Source: Akkermansiaceae bacterium
Lineage (GTDB): Bacteria; Verrucomicrobiota; Verrucomicrobiia; Verrucomicrobiales; Akkermansiaceae
Direction: 5' to 3'
NCBI GenBank assembly: GCA_024233135.1
Contig: JACKPZ010000010.1
Location: forward strand, 62,001 to 126,000
DNA: 64,000 nucleotides
Shown here: positions 26,301 through 34,775 of the stretch, in pieces
How positions within the stretch are numbered: position 1 is the stretch's first letter
How the letters are laid out: each line of letters opens with the position of its first letter
The notes under the pieces: model-generated
Told to the model about the DNA's origin: nothing
What the model saw: only the letters and a program-made list of their open reading frames with translations
Databases searched by the model: none
Translations under genes and position numbers: made by a program

Positions 26301-29144
26301 TCATTCTGCATGAATCACGAGGGTGGCTGGCGGCAGCCCCCCGGCCTCGGCACGAAATTCGATGGTCCCCGGCTTTCCGGAAGGACGCAGGATGGCGAGG
26401 CAGCGGCCTTCGTAGGTCTCGCGCTCGGGTGTCCGGAAACTCGCTGGTTCGTTCGGCACGGCGCTCGCCTGGCCGGCGAGTTCCCCCGCCCCGCTGACGG
26501 TGAATTTCACACGAACCCGTGCGTCGGGAACGCGACGCCCCTCGGCGTCCACCGCTTCAACGGTGACATACGAGAGGTCGTTGCGGTCGGCGCGGATCGA
26601 GTCGCGGTCCGCCGTGAGGCGCAGCGCGGCCGGCGGGCCGGTCGTTTCGAGGACGGTTTCGGCGACCGCCTTGCCATCGCGCAGCCCGATGGCTTTGAGC
26701 TCGCCCGGCTGATAGGGAACCTGAAATCTCGCGGTCAGCTTGGATTCTTCGGAAACCGGTTGTTCGCCGATGACCTCGCCGTTGAGTTCGAGGCGGACCT
26801 TGTCGCAGCGCGTGTAGACGGAAACCTGCAGCGGTTTTCCATCCAGACCCGGCCAGTTCCACCGGTCGTATTCCTTCGGCCAGGCCCACCAACTGAGAAC
26901 TTCGTGCAGCCCGTCGGGGATCGGCTCGTGGACCAACATCGCGATCTCGCGCTCGCCCCAGACGACGTCGCGGTAGAACGACTGCGGTTTTTTGAACCCG
27001 CACAGGTCGAGGTCGCCGCTCCACGCGTTGAACCACGGCCAGCCCATGAAAAACGGATTCGGTTCGGTGTTCCGCACCGCGTGGGCGAGGCCGGCCTCGC
27101 CGAGGTAGTCCATGGCGGTCCAGACGAAGTCACCAATGACGTAGGGTTTGTCCTCGACGTGTTTCCAATAGGTGAATGCGTCCTTCGGGAACGACTCGGT
27201 GCAAAACATGATCCGTTCCGGATGTTTCTTGTGATCCACCTCATACTGGTCCGGCAGGTAGTTGTAGCCGCCGATGTCGAGATGCTTGAAACCCGGATCG
27301 CTGTTCTCCTTCGCGTAGTTGCAGATCCCCTGCGTGACGAATCGGGTGGTGTCGTGCTTGAGCACCTCCTCGCGCAACATCTTCTGCGTTCCCTCGGCGC
27401 GGAACTGCTCCGGGATTTCGTTGCCGATCGAATACATGATGACCGACGGATGGTTCCGGTCGCGACGCACCATCGACGCGATGTCGCTGGCGTGCCACTC
27501 GTCGAAGAACCGCTGGTATCCCTCGTTGTTGTTCTCCTTCGGCTCGTGCCAGACGTCGAAGGCCTCGTCGATCATCAGCATGCCGAGCCGGTCGCAGGCT
27601 TCCAGCAGCGCGGACGAGGGCGGGTTGTGAGCCGAGCGGATCGCGTTGAAACCGTTCGCCTTGAGCAACTCGACCTTGCGTTCCTCCGCGCGGTCGATCG
27701 CCACGGCCCCAAGCGGGCCGTTGTCATGGTGGATGCAGCCGCCCTTGAGAAGGATCGGCTCGCCGTTGAGGAGGAAACCGTTCTTCGCGCTGGCCTCGAT
27801 CGAACGGATGCCGAAGGTCTGTGCAAGAGAATCGACCGTCTTGCCTCCCACCACCACCTCGACTTCGGCTGAGTAGAGGCTCGGAGAATCCGGCGACCAG
27901 AGCTTGGGCGCGGTCACCTCGATCGCCTGCTCGTTCGGGAGGGTTTTTCCCGCCGGAAGTTTCAACGCGGCCTGCGAGCTTCCGACCGTTTTCCCATCCG
28001 CATCCAGCAAGCGGATCCGGAGACCGGCCGTCACTTCGACACGGCTCGTATTGGCGACCTCGGTGGAGACATGCACCTTGGCTTTGTCCTTCGAAACCTG
28101 CGGAGTCGTCACAAACACTCCCCAGGTCGGCACGTGGACGGGGTCGGCGACCTTCAGCCAGACATGGCGATAGATGCCCGATCCGGTGTACCACCGGCTG
28201 TTCCAGCCCTCGTTGCGGACCTTGACCGCGAGCACGTTGTCCTGGCCCGCGGGTTTCAAATGAGGCGTGAGATCGAATTCAAACGCCGTGTAGCCATGAG
28301 GATGTTCCCCGAGGCGCCGGCCGTTGATCCAAAGCTCCGGATTCATATACACCCCGTCGAAGATCACCGAGACTTTTTTGCCCGTTTCCTTCAGCGTGAA
28401 GTGTTTCCGATACCAACCGATGCCGCCGGTGGTGAATCCCGTGAACTGGCGGTTCTGTGGTTCCACCGAATCGAAGGGCCCGATGCGCCCGCCCTTGACT
28501 CCCGCATCGTAGATCCCTCCGTAGCCCTCGCCGTCGAACACACGAACCGCGATCGAAATCCGGTCCTTCCCCGCCACCAGCGAGGCCGGAACCCGGTAGC
28601 GCCGCTGCTGGTCGAAGGCGGTGGCATAGCCGGGAGGAAACGCTCCCATTCCTCCGATCCGGACGCCGTTCACCCAGGTCTCGTCCGCGTCGTCGATCTT
28701 GCCCAGCAGCAGTTGGAAATCCTTTCCTTTGAACTCTTCCGGCAGCTCGATGCTGCGGCGGAACCAGCCATACACGTTCCCTTCCTCCGACTGGCCGAAG
28801 CCTTCCCAAAACCCCGGCAAGGTCACCTTCCGCCAGTCCCCGTCATCCAGATCGGCGGCCTTCCACTTCTCGTCATCGCCTTTCTTGAAACGCCACTCGC
28901 CGCTCGCGGCCTCGAGTTCCGGCAGCGCATCCGGCCGTGGCGGCAGATCCTCGATGCTGTAGTCATGGGGGACATCCAAGGTCCGCCAGCCCGAGTCATC
29001 GAATGACGGTGCCTCGGCACCCGGCGCATCACCGCGGAGAAAACGCCAGTCCTGATCGAACGAACGGGTTCTCTCGGCGGCAGCGGGCAAGACAAAGCAA
29101 AAAGCCGAGGCAAGCGAGACAACGAAGCGCGATGGAAGATTCAT
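26301..29144 (-). CDS. GH2 beta-galactosidase-like enzyme with a nested jelly-roll insertion
   Basis: 947 aa from ATG 29144 (signal peptide MNLPSRFVVSLASAFCFVLPAAA). Retaining exo-glycosidase, most like secreted beta-galactosidases: acid/base Glu576 in YSIGNEIPEQ and nucleophile Glu650 in MFCTESFP, with IRSAHNPPSS and DEAFDVWHEPK typical of the barrel. The N-terminal sugar-binding domain is interrupted: after VPHDYSIED (about residue 60) comes an insert of about 170 residues that itself looks like a complete galactose-binding jelly roll (YGWFRRSIELPEE, ETWVNGVRIG), before the domain resumes at GGIGWYRKHF. C-terminal DUF4982-like and Ig-like domains follow (about 740-947). Substrate may be galactan side chains. 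An alternative start lies six codons upstream. Confidence 0.88.
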   Translation of the reverse strand: MNLPSRFVVSLASAFCFVLPAAAERTRSFDQDWRFLRGDAPGAEAPSFDDSGWRTLDVPHDYSIEDLPPRPDALPELEAASGEWRFKKGDDEKWKAADLDDGDWRKVTLPGFWEGFGQSEEGNVYGWFRRSIELPEEFKGKDFQLLLGKIDDADETWVNGVRIGGMGAFPPGYATAFDQQRRYRVPASLVAGKDRISIAVRVFDGEGYGGIYDAGVKGGRIGPFDSVEPQNRQFTGFTTGGIGWYRKHFTLKETGKKVSVIFDGVYMNPELWINGRRLGEHPHGYTAFEFDLTPHLKPAGQDNVLAVKVRNEGWNSRWYTGSGIYRHVWLKVADPVHVPTWGVFVTTPQVSKDKAKVHVSTEVANTSRVEVTAGLRIRLLDADGKTVGSSQAALKLPAGKTLPNEQAIEVTAPKLWSPDSPSLYSAEVEVVVGGKTVDSLAQTFGIRSIEASAKNGFLLNGEPILLKGGCIHHDNGPLGAVAIDRAEERKVELLKANGFNAIRSAHNPPSSALLEACDRLGMLMIDEAFDVWHEPKENNNEGYQRFFDEWHASDIASMVRRDRNHPSVIMYSIGNEIPEQFRAEGTQKMLREEVLKHDTTRFVTQGICNYAKENSDPGFKHLDIGGYNYLPDQYEVDHKKHPERIMFCTESFPKDAFTYWKHVEDKPYVIGDFVWTAMDYLGEAGLAHAVRNTEPNPFFMGWPWFNAWSGDLDLCGFKKPQSFYRDVVWGEREIAMLVHEPIPDGLHEVLSWWAWPKEYDRWNWPGLDGKPLQVSVYTRCDKVRLELNGEVIGEQPVSEESKLTARFQVPYQPGELKAIGLRDGKAVAETVLETTGPPAALRLTADRDSIRADRNDLSYVTVEAVDAEGRRVPDARVRVKFTVSGAGELAGQASAVPNEPASFRTPERETYEGRCLAILRPSGKPGTIEFRAEAGGLPPATLVIHAE

Positions 29145-29268
29145 GTTAGAAAAGCGGGACATCCGCGGACGCGGGATGAGAAAGGAAACCCTCCCACCTT
29201 TGATGAGCGTATTCCGGCCGCCGGTTCCGACAGAATTCCGGCATTTTCCCACCCCTGAACGCCGCCGG

Positions 29269-29598
29269 TCAGGGCGTGGCCCGGTTCACCTCGACCGCGA
29301 CGAAAAGCCCTTCAGGCACCGTCCCGGTGATCGTGGCGGTCACGGTCGTGATGCCGCTCACCGGCGTGTTCGGACTCTTGCTGAAGTTAACCGTCGTCGC
29401 TCCCGCCGTGGCGCCGTCGGCGTGCCACATTTCGAGATCGGCCGACCACTTGTAGGCCGCGGACACGTCACTCGCCGGCGTCGCGTTCTCCGGATGTTGG
29501 AAACTGAAGACGTTGGCGGCGGAACAGACCTTCCTTTCGCCGCCTGCGCAGCCGGCAAACCACCTCATCCTTACCGCGAATCTCGCGGGTTGCTCCAT
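29269..29598 (-). pseudogene. Orphan C-terminal fragment of a secreted Verrucomicrobiota-type protein
   Basis: 109 codons. Residues about 30-109 (FSFQHPENATPASDVSAAYKWS onward, then HADGATAGATTV, ITTVTATITG) look like the small C-terminal beta domain found at the ends of many large secreted proteins in this group. The first 30 residues (Arg/Cys-rich) do not look like a signal peptide, and no upstream body of a gene exists in any frame. I read it as the surviving 3' end of a deleted gene; translation as a small free-standing protein cannot be excluded. Confidence 0.55.
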
Positions 29599-29895
29599 TC
29601 GTTCGCTTGAATCCCATGGGTTGTTTTACCCGAGCCGAAGTCGTCGCAGTCGCGCCCCCACCGAAAGACCGGTTCGGCGCAGTTGTTTGTTAGGTTTTCG
29701 GAGCCGTGGAACGGCCGATCGCGGGAACGATCCACTTTCCATGCGTATCCCAGCACCATCCAACGAATGATCCCGCCTCGACCATGCCCGGCACAAAACT
29801 CCGCTTGTCCAATTTTAAGACACTCCCCATACATTGATCGAACGTCGCGCCCGCGCCGCCCGCGACACAACATGTTCCAGCCGCCGGACCACCCG
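29599..29895. other. Intergenic region upstream of the GntR/LacI regulator
   Basis: No gene is apparent in these 297 bases. A possible promoter for the regulator is TTGTCC (29805-29810) with TACATT (29830-29835), spacing 19; this is weak. An in-frame ATG at 29872 could extend the regulator by eight residues. Confidence 0.3.
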
Positions 29896-30996
29896 ATGTC
29901 CCTACCCCGCAAGTCCCAGATCCCGCGTCGCCACCTGCTCACCGACCAGACGGCGGGATGCATCCGCGAGCGGATCTCGGAGGGGGAATGGAGCAAGGAA
30001 CTGCCCACGGAGGCGGCGTTGTGCAGGGAACTCCAGGTGAGCAGGGTCACGCTTCGGCGGGCACTCCAACAACTGACGGACGAGGGTCTTGTCATGGCGG
30101 CGGGGCGGGGCGTGCGGCGGCGTATCAATCCCGCCAAGGTGGGGACGCCCGGACTGCGCAGTGGCCGGATCATCCGCGCGCTCGCTCCGTTTTCGCACTG
30201 GAAGATGGGAGCGGTGCACCATGCGATCCTCGAGGGGCTTTCGCACCGTGTGGATTCGCGAAACTTCCGGGTCCAGTTCGAAAGCCGTCCCCAGCTTTTC
30301 AGCAGCCACCGGCCTGCGGAACTCGAACGCCTGATCGCGCTCCCCGACACCGTCGGCTGGGTGTTGTTTTTCTCCACCGAGCCGATGCAACGTTGGTTCG
30401 CCGAGAGCGGCGTGCCCTGCGTTGTCGCGGGTCGGCTATTCGATGATTTCGCTCTGCCGAGCGCCTACCCGGACAATGAGGCGGTCGCGAAGCACGCCGC
30501 GGGCATGCTGGTGGCCCGGGGCCACCGGCAGATGGTCTTCCTCATCGCCCGCCAGACCAGCCTCGGCGACCGCCTGGCATCGGCGGCGTTCCGCGAGCAG
30601 GCCCATTCGCTCGGCGCGGATGCGCAGGTGGTCGAGTATTCCGGCGACCCGGGATCCGTCTGCCGCGCCATGAACTCGGTGCTCGCGATCCGCCCGGCAC
30701 CCACCGCGTTTTATCTCACCTGCCCGGAGGACGGCGTCACCGTGCTCTGCCATGCGCTCAAGGCGGGGATCTCCGTGCCGGGACAGATCGACATCCTGAT
30801 CGGCTGGGACGATCCGATCCTCGACTACACCGTGCCCGCCCTGACGCACTACCGGTTCGACGGTGCCAAGATGGGCAGGAAGATCGGAACCCTGCTGCTC
30901 CACCGGATCGAAAACCGGGGCCCCAAGGCCAGGGAAACCAAATTCCTCGGCGAGTTTTTTACCGGAGGGACCCTCCGGCCCGCCTCCGCGAAATAA
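29896..30996 (+). CDS. AraR-like transcriptional regulator: GntR winged helix plus LacI-type sugar-binding domain
   Basis: 366 aa from ATG 29896 (ATG 29872 is an alternative; neither has a clear Shine-Dalgarno sequence). Residues about 10-75 are a GntR-family winged helix (ELPTEAALCRELQVSRVTLR, then LQQLTDEGLV). Residues about 90-366 are a periplasmic-binding-protein-like sensor as in LacI regulators (VGWVLFFSTEP, GHRQMVFLIARQ, DILIGWDDP, LTHYRFDGAKMGRKIG). This architecture is that of Bacillus AraR, the arabinose repressor. The gene immediately precedes a beta-L-arabinofuranosidase operon, and a palindrome with TTGTA/TACAA half-sites lies 28 bp after its stop. I infer a repressor of the downstream genes relieved by L-arabinose or an arabino-oligosaccharide. 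Confidence 0.85.
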   Translation: MSLPRKSQIPRRHLLTDQTAGCIRERISEGEWSKELPTEAALCRELQVSRVTLRRALQQLTDEGLVMAAGRGVRRRINPAKVGTPGLRSGRIIRALAPFSHWKMGAVHHAILEGLSHRVDSRNFRVQFESRPQLFSSHRPAELERLIALPDTVGWVLFFSTEPMQRWFAESGVPCVVAGRLFDDFALPSAYPDNEAVAKHAAGMLVARGHRQMVFLIARQTSLGDRLASAAFREQAHSLGADAQVVEYSGDPGSVCRAMNSVLAIRPAPTAFYLTCPEDGVTVLCHALKAGISVPGQIDILIGWDDPILDYTVPALTHYRFDGAKMGRKIGTLLLHRIENRGPKARETKFLGEFFTGGTLRPASAK

Positions 30997-31023
30997 CGGG
31001 CGCGCCTCCGCGGGAGCCCTCGT

Positions 31024-31042
31024 TTGTATCCTCATGATACAA
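31024..31042. promoter_or_regulatory. Candidate AraR-type operator upstream of the arabinofuranosidase operon
   Basis: Perfect 7-bp inverted repeat TTGTATC-N5-GATACAA between the regulator gene and GH127. The half-sites share TTGTA/TACAA with the known Bacillus AraR box (ATTTGTACGTACAAAT). Position, symmetry and regulator type all fit an operator; binding is not demonstrated. Confidence 0.6.
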
Positions 31043-31083
31043 GCTGAACGGAGATCGATTCCCTTTGCAAATCGGGTAGGGAG

Positions 31084-31095
31084 GTTTCATGAAAC
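31084..31095. promoter_or_regulatory. 12-bp perfect palindrome upstream of GH127
   Basis: GTTTCATGAAAC, 42 bp downstream of the TTGTATC palindrome and 78 bp before the GH127 start. It could be a second protein-binding site. It also contains an in-frame ATG (31089) that would lengthen GH127 by 28 residues; the later ATG is preferred because it starts a signal peptide. Confidence 0.35.
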
Positions 31096-31172
31096 AAGGC
31101 GATGCGATAGGATCGGGGGAGTTTGTCCCGCGACTCACCAAGGTCCCCTTTTTCTCCCAACCACTCCGAATC

Positions 31173-33914
31173 ATGAGCCACTTCTTTCTGTCCCGATCCA
31201 CGAGCGGAATCCTGTTTCTCCTCGCCGCCCCGCTGCATGCGGAGGACGCGAACCTCGCGCTCGTCGCGGAGCCCTCGGCATCGGCTGTTTCCGGCGACAC
31301 CACACTGAAGGCGCTCAACGACGGCGACTCGCCGAAAAACTCGCTCGAACGCGGCCCGGGATCGTACGGCAACTGGCCCGCCACCGGCACCCAGTGGGTG
31401 CAGTATGACTGGCCGAAGGCGATCCACACCGACCGGATCGAGGTCTATTGGTGGGACGACCACCAGGGTGTCCGACTGCCGGCCGCCAGCCGCGTGAAAT
31501 ACTGGAACGGCAACGCTTTCGTCGATGTCCCCAACGCCAAGAGTGGAAAAATCAAGGCGGACGGATTCAACGAAACCAGCTTCGACGCGGTGTCTACCGA
31601 GAAGCTGCGGCTGGAGATCGATGGATCGGACAAATCGTCGACCGGCATCCTCGAGTGGCGCGTGTTCGACTCGGGGGACTCGCCGAATTTCCCGCCGGCC
31701 ATCGAGGCGGGCATCGACCGCGTGGTGATGCTCGGCGGCAGAACCTACCTCAACGGTTCGGTGCGGGCGTTCAAGAAATCCGATGCGCTCAAGGTGACAT
31801 GGAGCAAGACGAGCGGCCCCGGCACGGTGGATTTCGCCGATGCGAACGCGGCGAAAACCACCGCGAAGTTCTCGGAGCTGGGCGTGTATGAACTCGGATT
31901 CGAAGCGAACGTGGATGACATGAAAGCCTCGGACTCGCTCACCGTGCGCGTCGTCGCTCCGCCCGAAGACCAGCGTCTGGACGTGGTCTACACGACTCCC
32001 TACAAAATCGACAACCCGCTGTGGAACGACCGGGCGAAAGCCCTGATCGTCAACTGGATCCCCCACTGCATCCGCAAGATCGAAGATCGGAAACTCAACA
32101 CCGGCGGCATCGACAACTTCATCGAGGCGGCCAAGGCGATCCGCGGCGAACCACACGAGAAGCACCGGGGCCTCGTCTTCGCCAACGCATGGGTGCTGCA
32201 GACCGTCGAGTCGATGTGCATCGCCCTGATGGTGGACGCCCAAGGGGACGAGGAGATTCTCGACGCGCAGAAACTCTTCCGCGAGACCCTGGATAACTGG
32301 ATTCCCACCATCCTCGCGGCACAGGAGCAGGACGGCTACCTGCAAACCGCCTACACCCTGGCGGATCGGGCCAACTGGCCGGAGAAATGGAATCCCGCCC
32401 AGCGCCAGAACCACGAAGGCTACATCGCCGGGTATTTCCTCGAGTCGGCCATCAACCACTACATGCTCACCGACGGCAGCGACAAGCGCCTCTACGACGC
32501 CGCCAAAAAACTCGCCGACTGCTGGGTGAAAAACATCGGCCCGGAGGAGGGCAAGAAGGCTTGGTATGACGAACACCAGCAGATGGAGCAGGGTCTCGTG
32601 CGCTTCGGCCGTTTCGTCAACGACATGGAAGGCAAGGGCCGCGGCGACGCCTACATCAAGCTCGCCAAGTTCCTGCTGGACAACCGCGGACACGGCGACG
32701 TCTGCCACGAATACGATCAGAGCCATCTGCCGGTGCAGCAGCAATACGAGGCGGTCGGGCACGCCGTGCGCGCGTCTTACACCTATTCCGGCATGGCCGA
32801 CATCGCGGCGGAAACCAACGACACCGACTACGAAAGCGCGGTCATGTCGCTGTGGGACAACATCGTGAACCGGAAATACTATGTCACCGGCGGCATCGGC
32901 AGCGGGGAAAGCTCGGAAGGTTTCGGACCCGACTATTCGCTGCGCCACGACGCCTATTGCGAGTCGTGCTCGAGCACCGGCATGATCTTCTTCGAATACA
33001 AGCTCAACCTCGCCTATCACGACGCGAAATACGCGAATCTCTACGAGGAAACGATGTACAACGCCCTGCTCGGGTCGATCGACATCCCCGGCGAGAACTT
33101 CTACTATCAGAACCCGCTGACCACCTACGGCACGCGCTACGACTGGCATGTCTGCCCGTGTTGCGTCGGCAACATCCCGCGCACCCTCTTGATGGTCCCG
33201 ACGTGGACCTATGTGAAAGGCGACGGCGGGCTCAACGTCAACCTGTTCATCGGCAGCACCGTCCAGGTCCGCGGCGTCGCCGGCACCGACGTCGAGATGA
33301 TCCAGAAAACCGACTACCCGTGGGACGGCAAGGTGGCCATCACCGTGAATCCCGCCAAGAGCCGCGAGTTCGCCGTGCGCATCCGCGTTCCGGAACGTGA
33401 TGTGAGCGAACTCTACTCCGCCGAACCGCCTGCCGACGGGATCCTCTCGATGTCCCTCAACGGCGAGAACATCGAGCCGGAGATCGAACATGGATACGCC
33501 ACCATCACCCGCACATGGAAGAAGGGCGACGTGGTGAATTTCGAGCTTCCGATGGTCCCGCAGATCGTGCGCGGCAGTGACAAGATCGAGGCCACCCAAG
33601 GACAGGTCGCGCTGCGCTACGGCCCGCTCGTCTATTGCGTCGAACGCGCGGATCAGAACATCCAGCGTGCGATCAACACCAGCGCGCCGCTCACGATGGA
33701 GTGGAAGCCGGATCTTCTCGGCGGCGTCAAGGTCATGCACGGCAAGTGGGCCGACGGCGAGGACCTGACCGCCATTCCCTACTACGCCCGAGCCAACCGG
33801 GATGGTGGCAAGGGCGACGGCAGCTTCGGCGGCCCCGGGGCGAGCGGTGGCGGCGACGGCGCGCGCCGCACCGAAGGCCCCAGTTCGAAAGTGTGGATCC
33901 AAACCCAGCCCTGA
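31173..33914 (+). CDS. GH127 beta-L-arabinofuranosidase with N-terminal binding domains
   Basis: 913 aa from ATG 31173 (signal peptide MSHFFLSRSTSGILFLLAAPLHA). Domain order: discoidin/F5-8C-like domain (about 27-165, WVQYDWPKAIHTDRIEVYWW), PKD/Ig-like domain (about 172-265), then the GH127 (DUF1680) catalytic (alpha/alpha)6 barrel plus beta domains (about 280-850). The family uses a zinc-bound cysteine nucleophile; the ligands are visible as Glu597 and Cys599 (CESC) and Cys663-Cys664 (VCPCCVGN), with the same E-x-C and C-C spacing as in Bifidobacterium HypBA1. Role: release of L-arabinose from beta-L-arabinofuranosides such as hydroxyproline-linked arabino-oligosaccharides of extensin. It is the first gene of a run spaced 6, 0, 19 and 38 bp. 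The C-terminus has an unusual Gly/Asp-rich tail. Confidence 0.88.
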   Translation: MSHFFLSRSTSGILFLLAAPLHAEDANLALVAEPSASAVSGDTTLKALNDGDSPKNSLERGPGSYGNWPATGTQWVQYDWPKAIHTDRIEVYWWDDHQGVRLPAASRVKYWNGNAFVDVPNAKSGKIKADGFNETSFDAVSTEKLRLEIDGSDKSSTGILEWRVFDSGDSPNFPPAIEAGIDRVVMLGGRTYLNGSVRAFKKSDALKVTWSKTSGPGTVDFADANAAKTTAKFSELGVYELGFEANVDDMKASDSLTVRVVAPPEDQRLDVVYTTPYKIDNPLWNDRAKALIVNWIPHCIRKIEDRKLNTGGIDNFIEAAKAIRGEPHEKHRGLVFANAWVLQTVESMCIALMVDAQGDEEILDAQKLFRETLDNWIPTILAAQEQDGYLQTAYTLADRANWPEKWNPAQRQNHEGYIAGYFLESAINHYMLTDGSDKRLYDAAKKLADCWVKNIGPEEGKKAWYDEHQQMEQGLVRFGRFVNDMEGKGRGDAYIKLAKFLLDNRGHGDVCHEYDQSHLPVQQQYEAVGHAVRASYTYSGMADIAAETNDTDYESAVMSLWDNIVNRKYYVTGGIGSGESSEGFGPDYSLRHDAYCESCSSTGMIFFEYKLNLAYHDAKYANLYEETMYNALLGSIDIPGENFYYQNPLTTYGTRYDWHVCPCCVGNIPRTLLMVPTWTYVKGDGGLNVNLFIGSTVQVRGVAGTDVEMIQKTDYPWDGKVAITVNPAKSREFAVRIRVPERDVSELYSAEPPADGILSMSLNGENIEPEIEHGYATITRTWKKGDVVNFELPMVPQIVRGSDKIEATQGQVALRYGPLVYCVERADQNIQRAINTSAPLTMEWKPDLLGGVKVMHGKWADGEDLTAIPYYARANRDGGKGDGSFGGPGASGGGDGARRTEGPSSKVWIQTQP

Positions 33915-33920
33915 CTTTCC

Positions 33921-34775
33921 ATGACGTCCCTCTTCCGAATCGCCGCGGCGTCCGCCCTGCTGTCCACGGTCGCCATCGCCGCCCCGGAGGCGCCGGCAAA
34001 GGTAACGCCGGTGCCGGATGCGCTGCGCGGGAAGTTCGATCTCGCCCCGTTCTATCAGAAGTGCCTGATGATCGACGGGCTGCCCGTTCTCGGATCGGCG
34101 AAGGTTTCCGACGCCGCGCTGCGCGAAGCGTCGTGGATCATCCGCCGGATGCTCTCCGCGCATCCTGAAATCATCGGCACATTGAAGGAGAACGGCGTGC
34201 GCGTCGTCGTGATGGCGCACAACGAATACACCACCGACGTCCCCGAGCAGGCCGACTGGGACAGCAAGGAATACTGGGACAAACGGGCCCGCGGCATGGG
34301 CGGACAGATCAGCAGTTGCGGCGAGGAAAACCTGCTGTCGTTTCCGAACGACCCCTACTCGACCGAAAACCTCCTCATCCACGAGTTCGCCCACACCATC
34401 CACGACTACGGCCTCAAGGACCTGATCCCGGATTTCGACAAACAGATCAACGAAGCCTACAAGAAAGCGATCGAGGCCGGACTATGGAAGGACACCTATG
34501 CCGGATCGAACGCCCACGAGTACTGGGCCGAGGGCGTGCAGTCGTGGTTCGACAACAACCGGCCCAAGGATGCCATTCACAACGGCATCGACACCCGCGC
34601 CGAACTCAAGGAATACGACCCGGCCCTCGCCGCTCTCTGCGAGAAAGTCTTCGGCGACGGTCTGTGGCGCTATCAAAAGCCGATGGAGCGCCCCGCGGAG
34701 GACCGCGCGCACCTCGCCGGATTCGATCCGGAAAAAGCCCCCGAGTTCCGCTGGCGCGACGGCAGCTCGAAATAA
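33921..34775 (+). CDS. Secreted zincin-like metallopeptidase
   Basis: 284 aa with a signal peptide ending near IAAPEA. The zinc site is HEFAHTIH (His154, Glu155, His158), and a third ligand is probably in NAHEYWAEGVQSWF (Glu200 or Glu204), as in gluzincins of the lethal-factor-like type. I cannot assign a MEROPS family. It starts 6 bp after GH127 and ends where the GH43 gene begins, so it is almost certainly co-transcribed with arabinose-releasing enzymes. I infer that it cuts the protein part of a glycoprotein substrate. A role in processing the operon's own secreted enzymes is an alternative. Confidence 0.75.
   Translation: MTSLFRIAAASALLSTVAIAAPEAPAKVTPVPDALRGKFDLAPFYQKCLMIDGLPVLGSAKVSDAALREASWIIRRMLSAHPEIIGTLKENGVRVVVMAHNEYTTDVPEQADWDSKEYWDKRARGMGGQISSCGEENLLSFPNDPYSTENLLIHEFAHTIHDYGLKDLIPDFDKQINEAYKKAIEAGLWKDTYAGSNAHEYWAEGVQSWFDNNRPKDAIHNGIDTRAELKEYDPALAALCEKVFGDGLWRYQKPMERPAEDRAHLAGFDPEKAPEFRWRDGSSK

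Noticed and set aside
31032..34403. 1123-codon minus-strand open frame opposite GH127 and the first metallopeptidase
   Set aside because: The plus strand carries recognisable catalytic motifs; the antisense frame is open only because of high GC.
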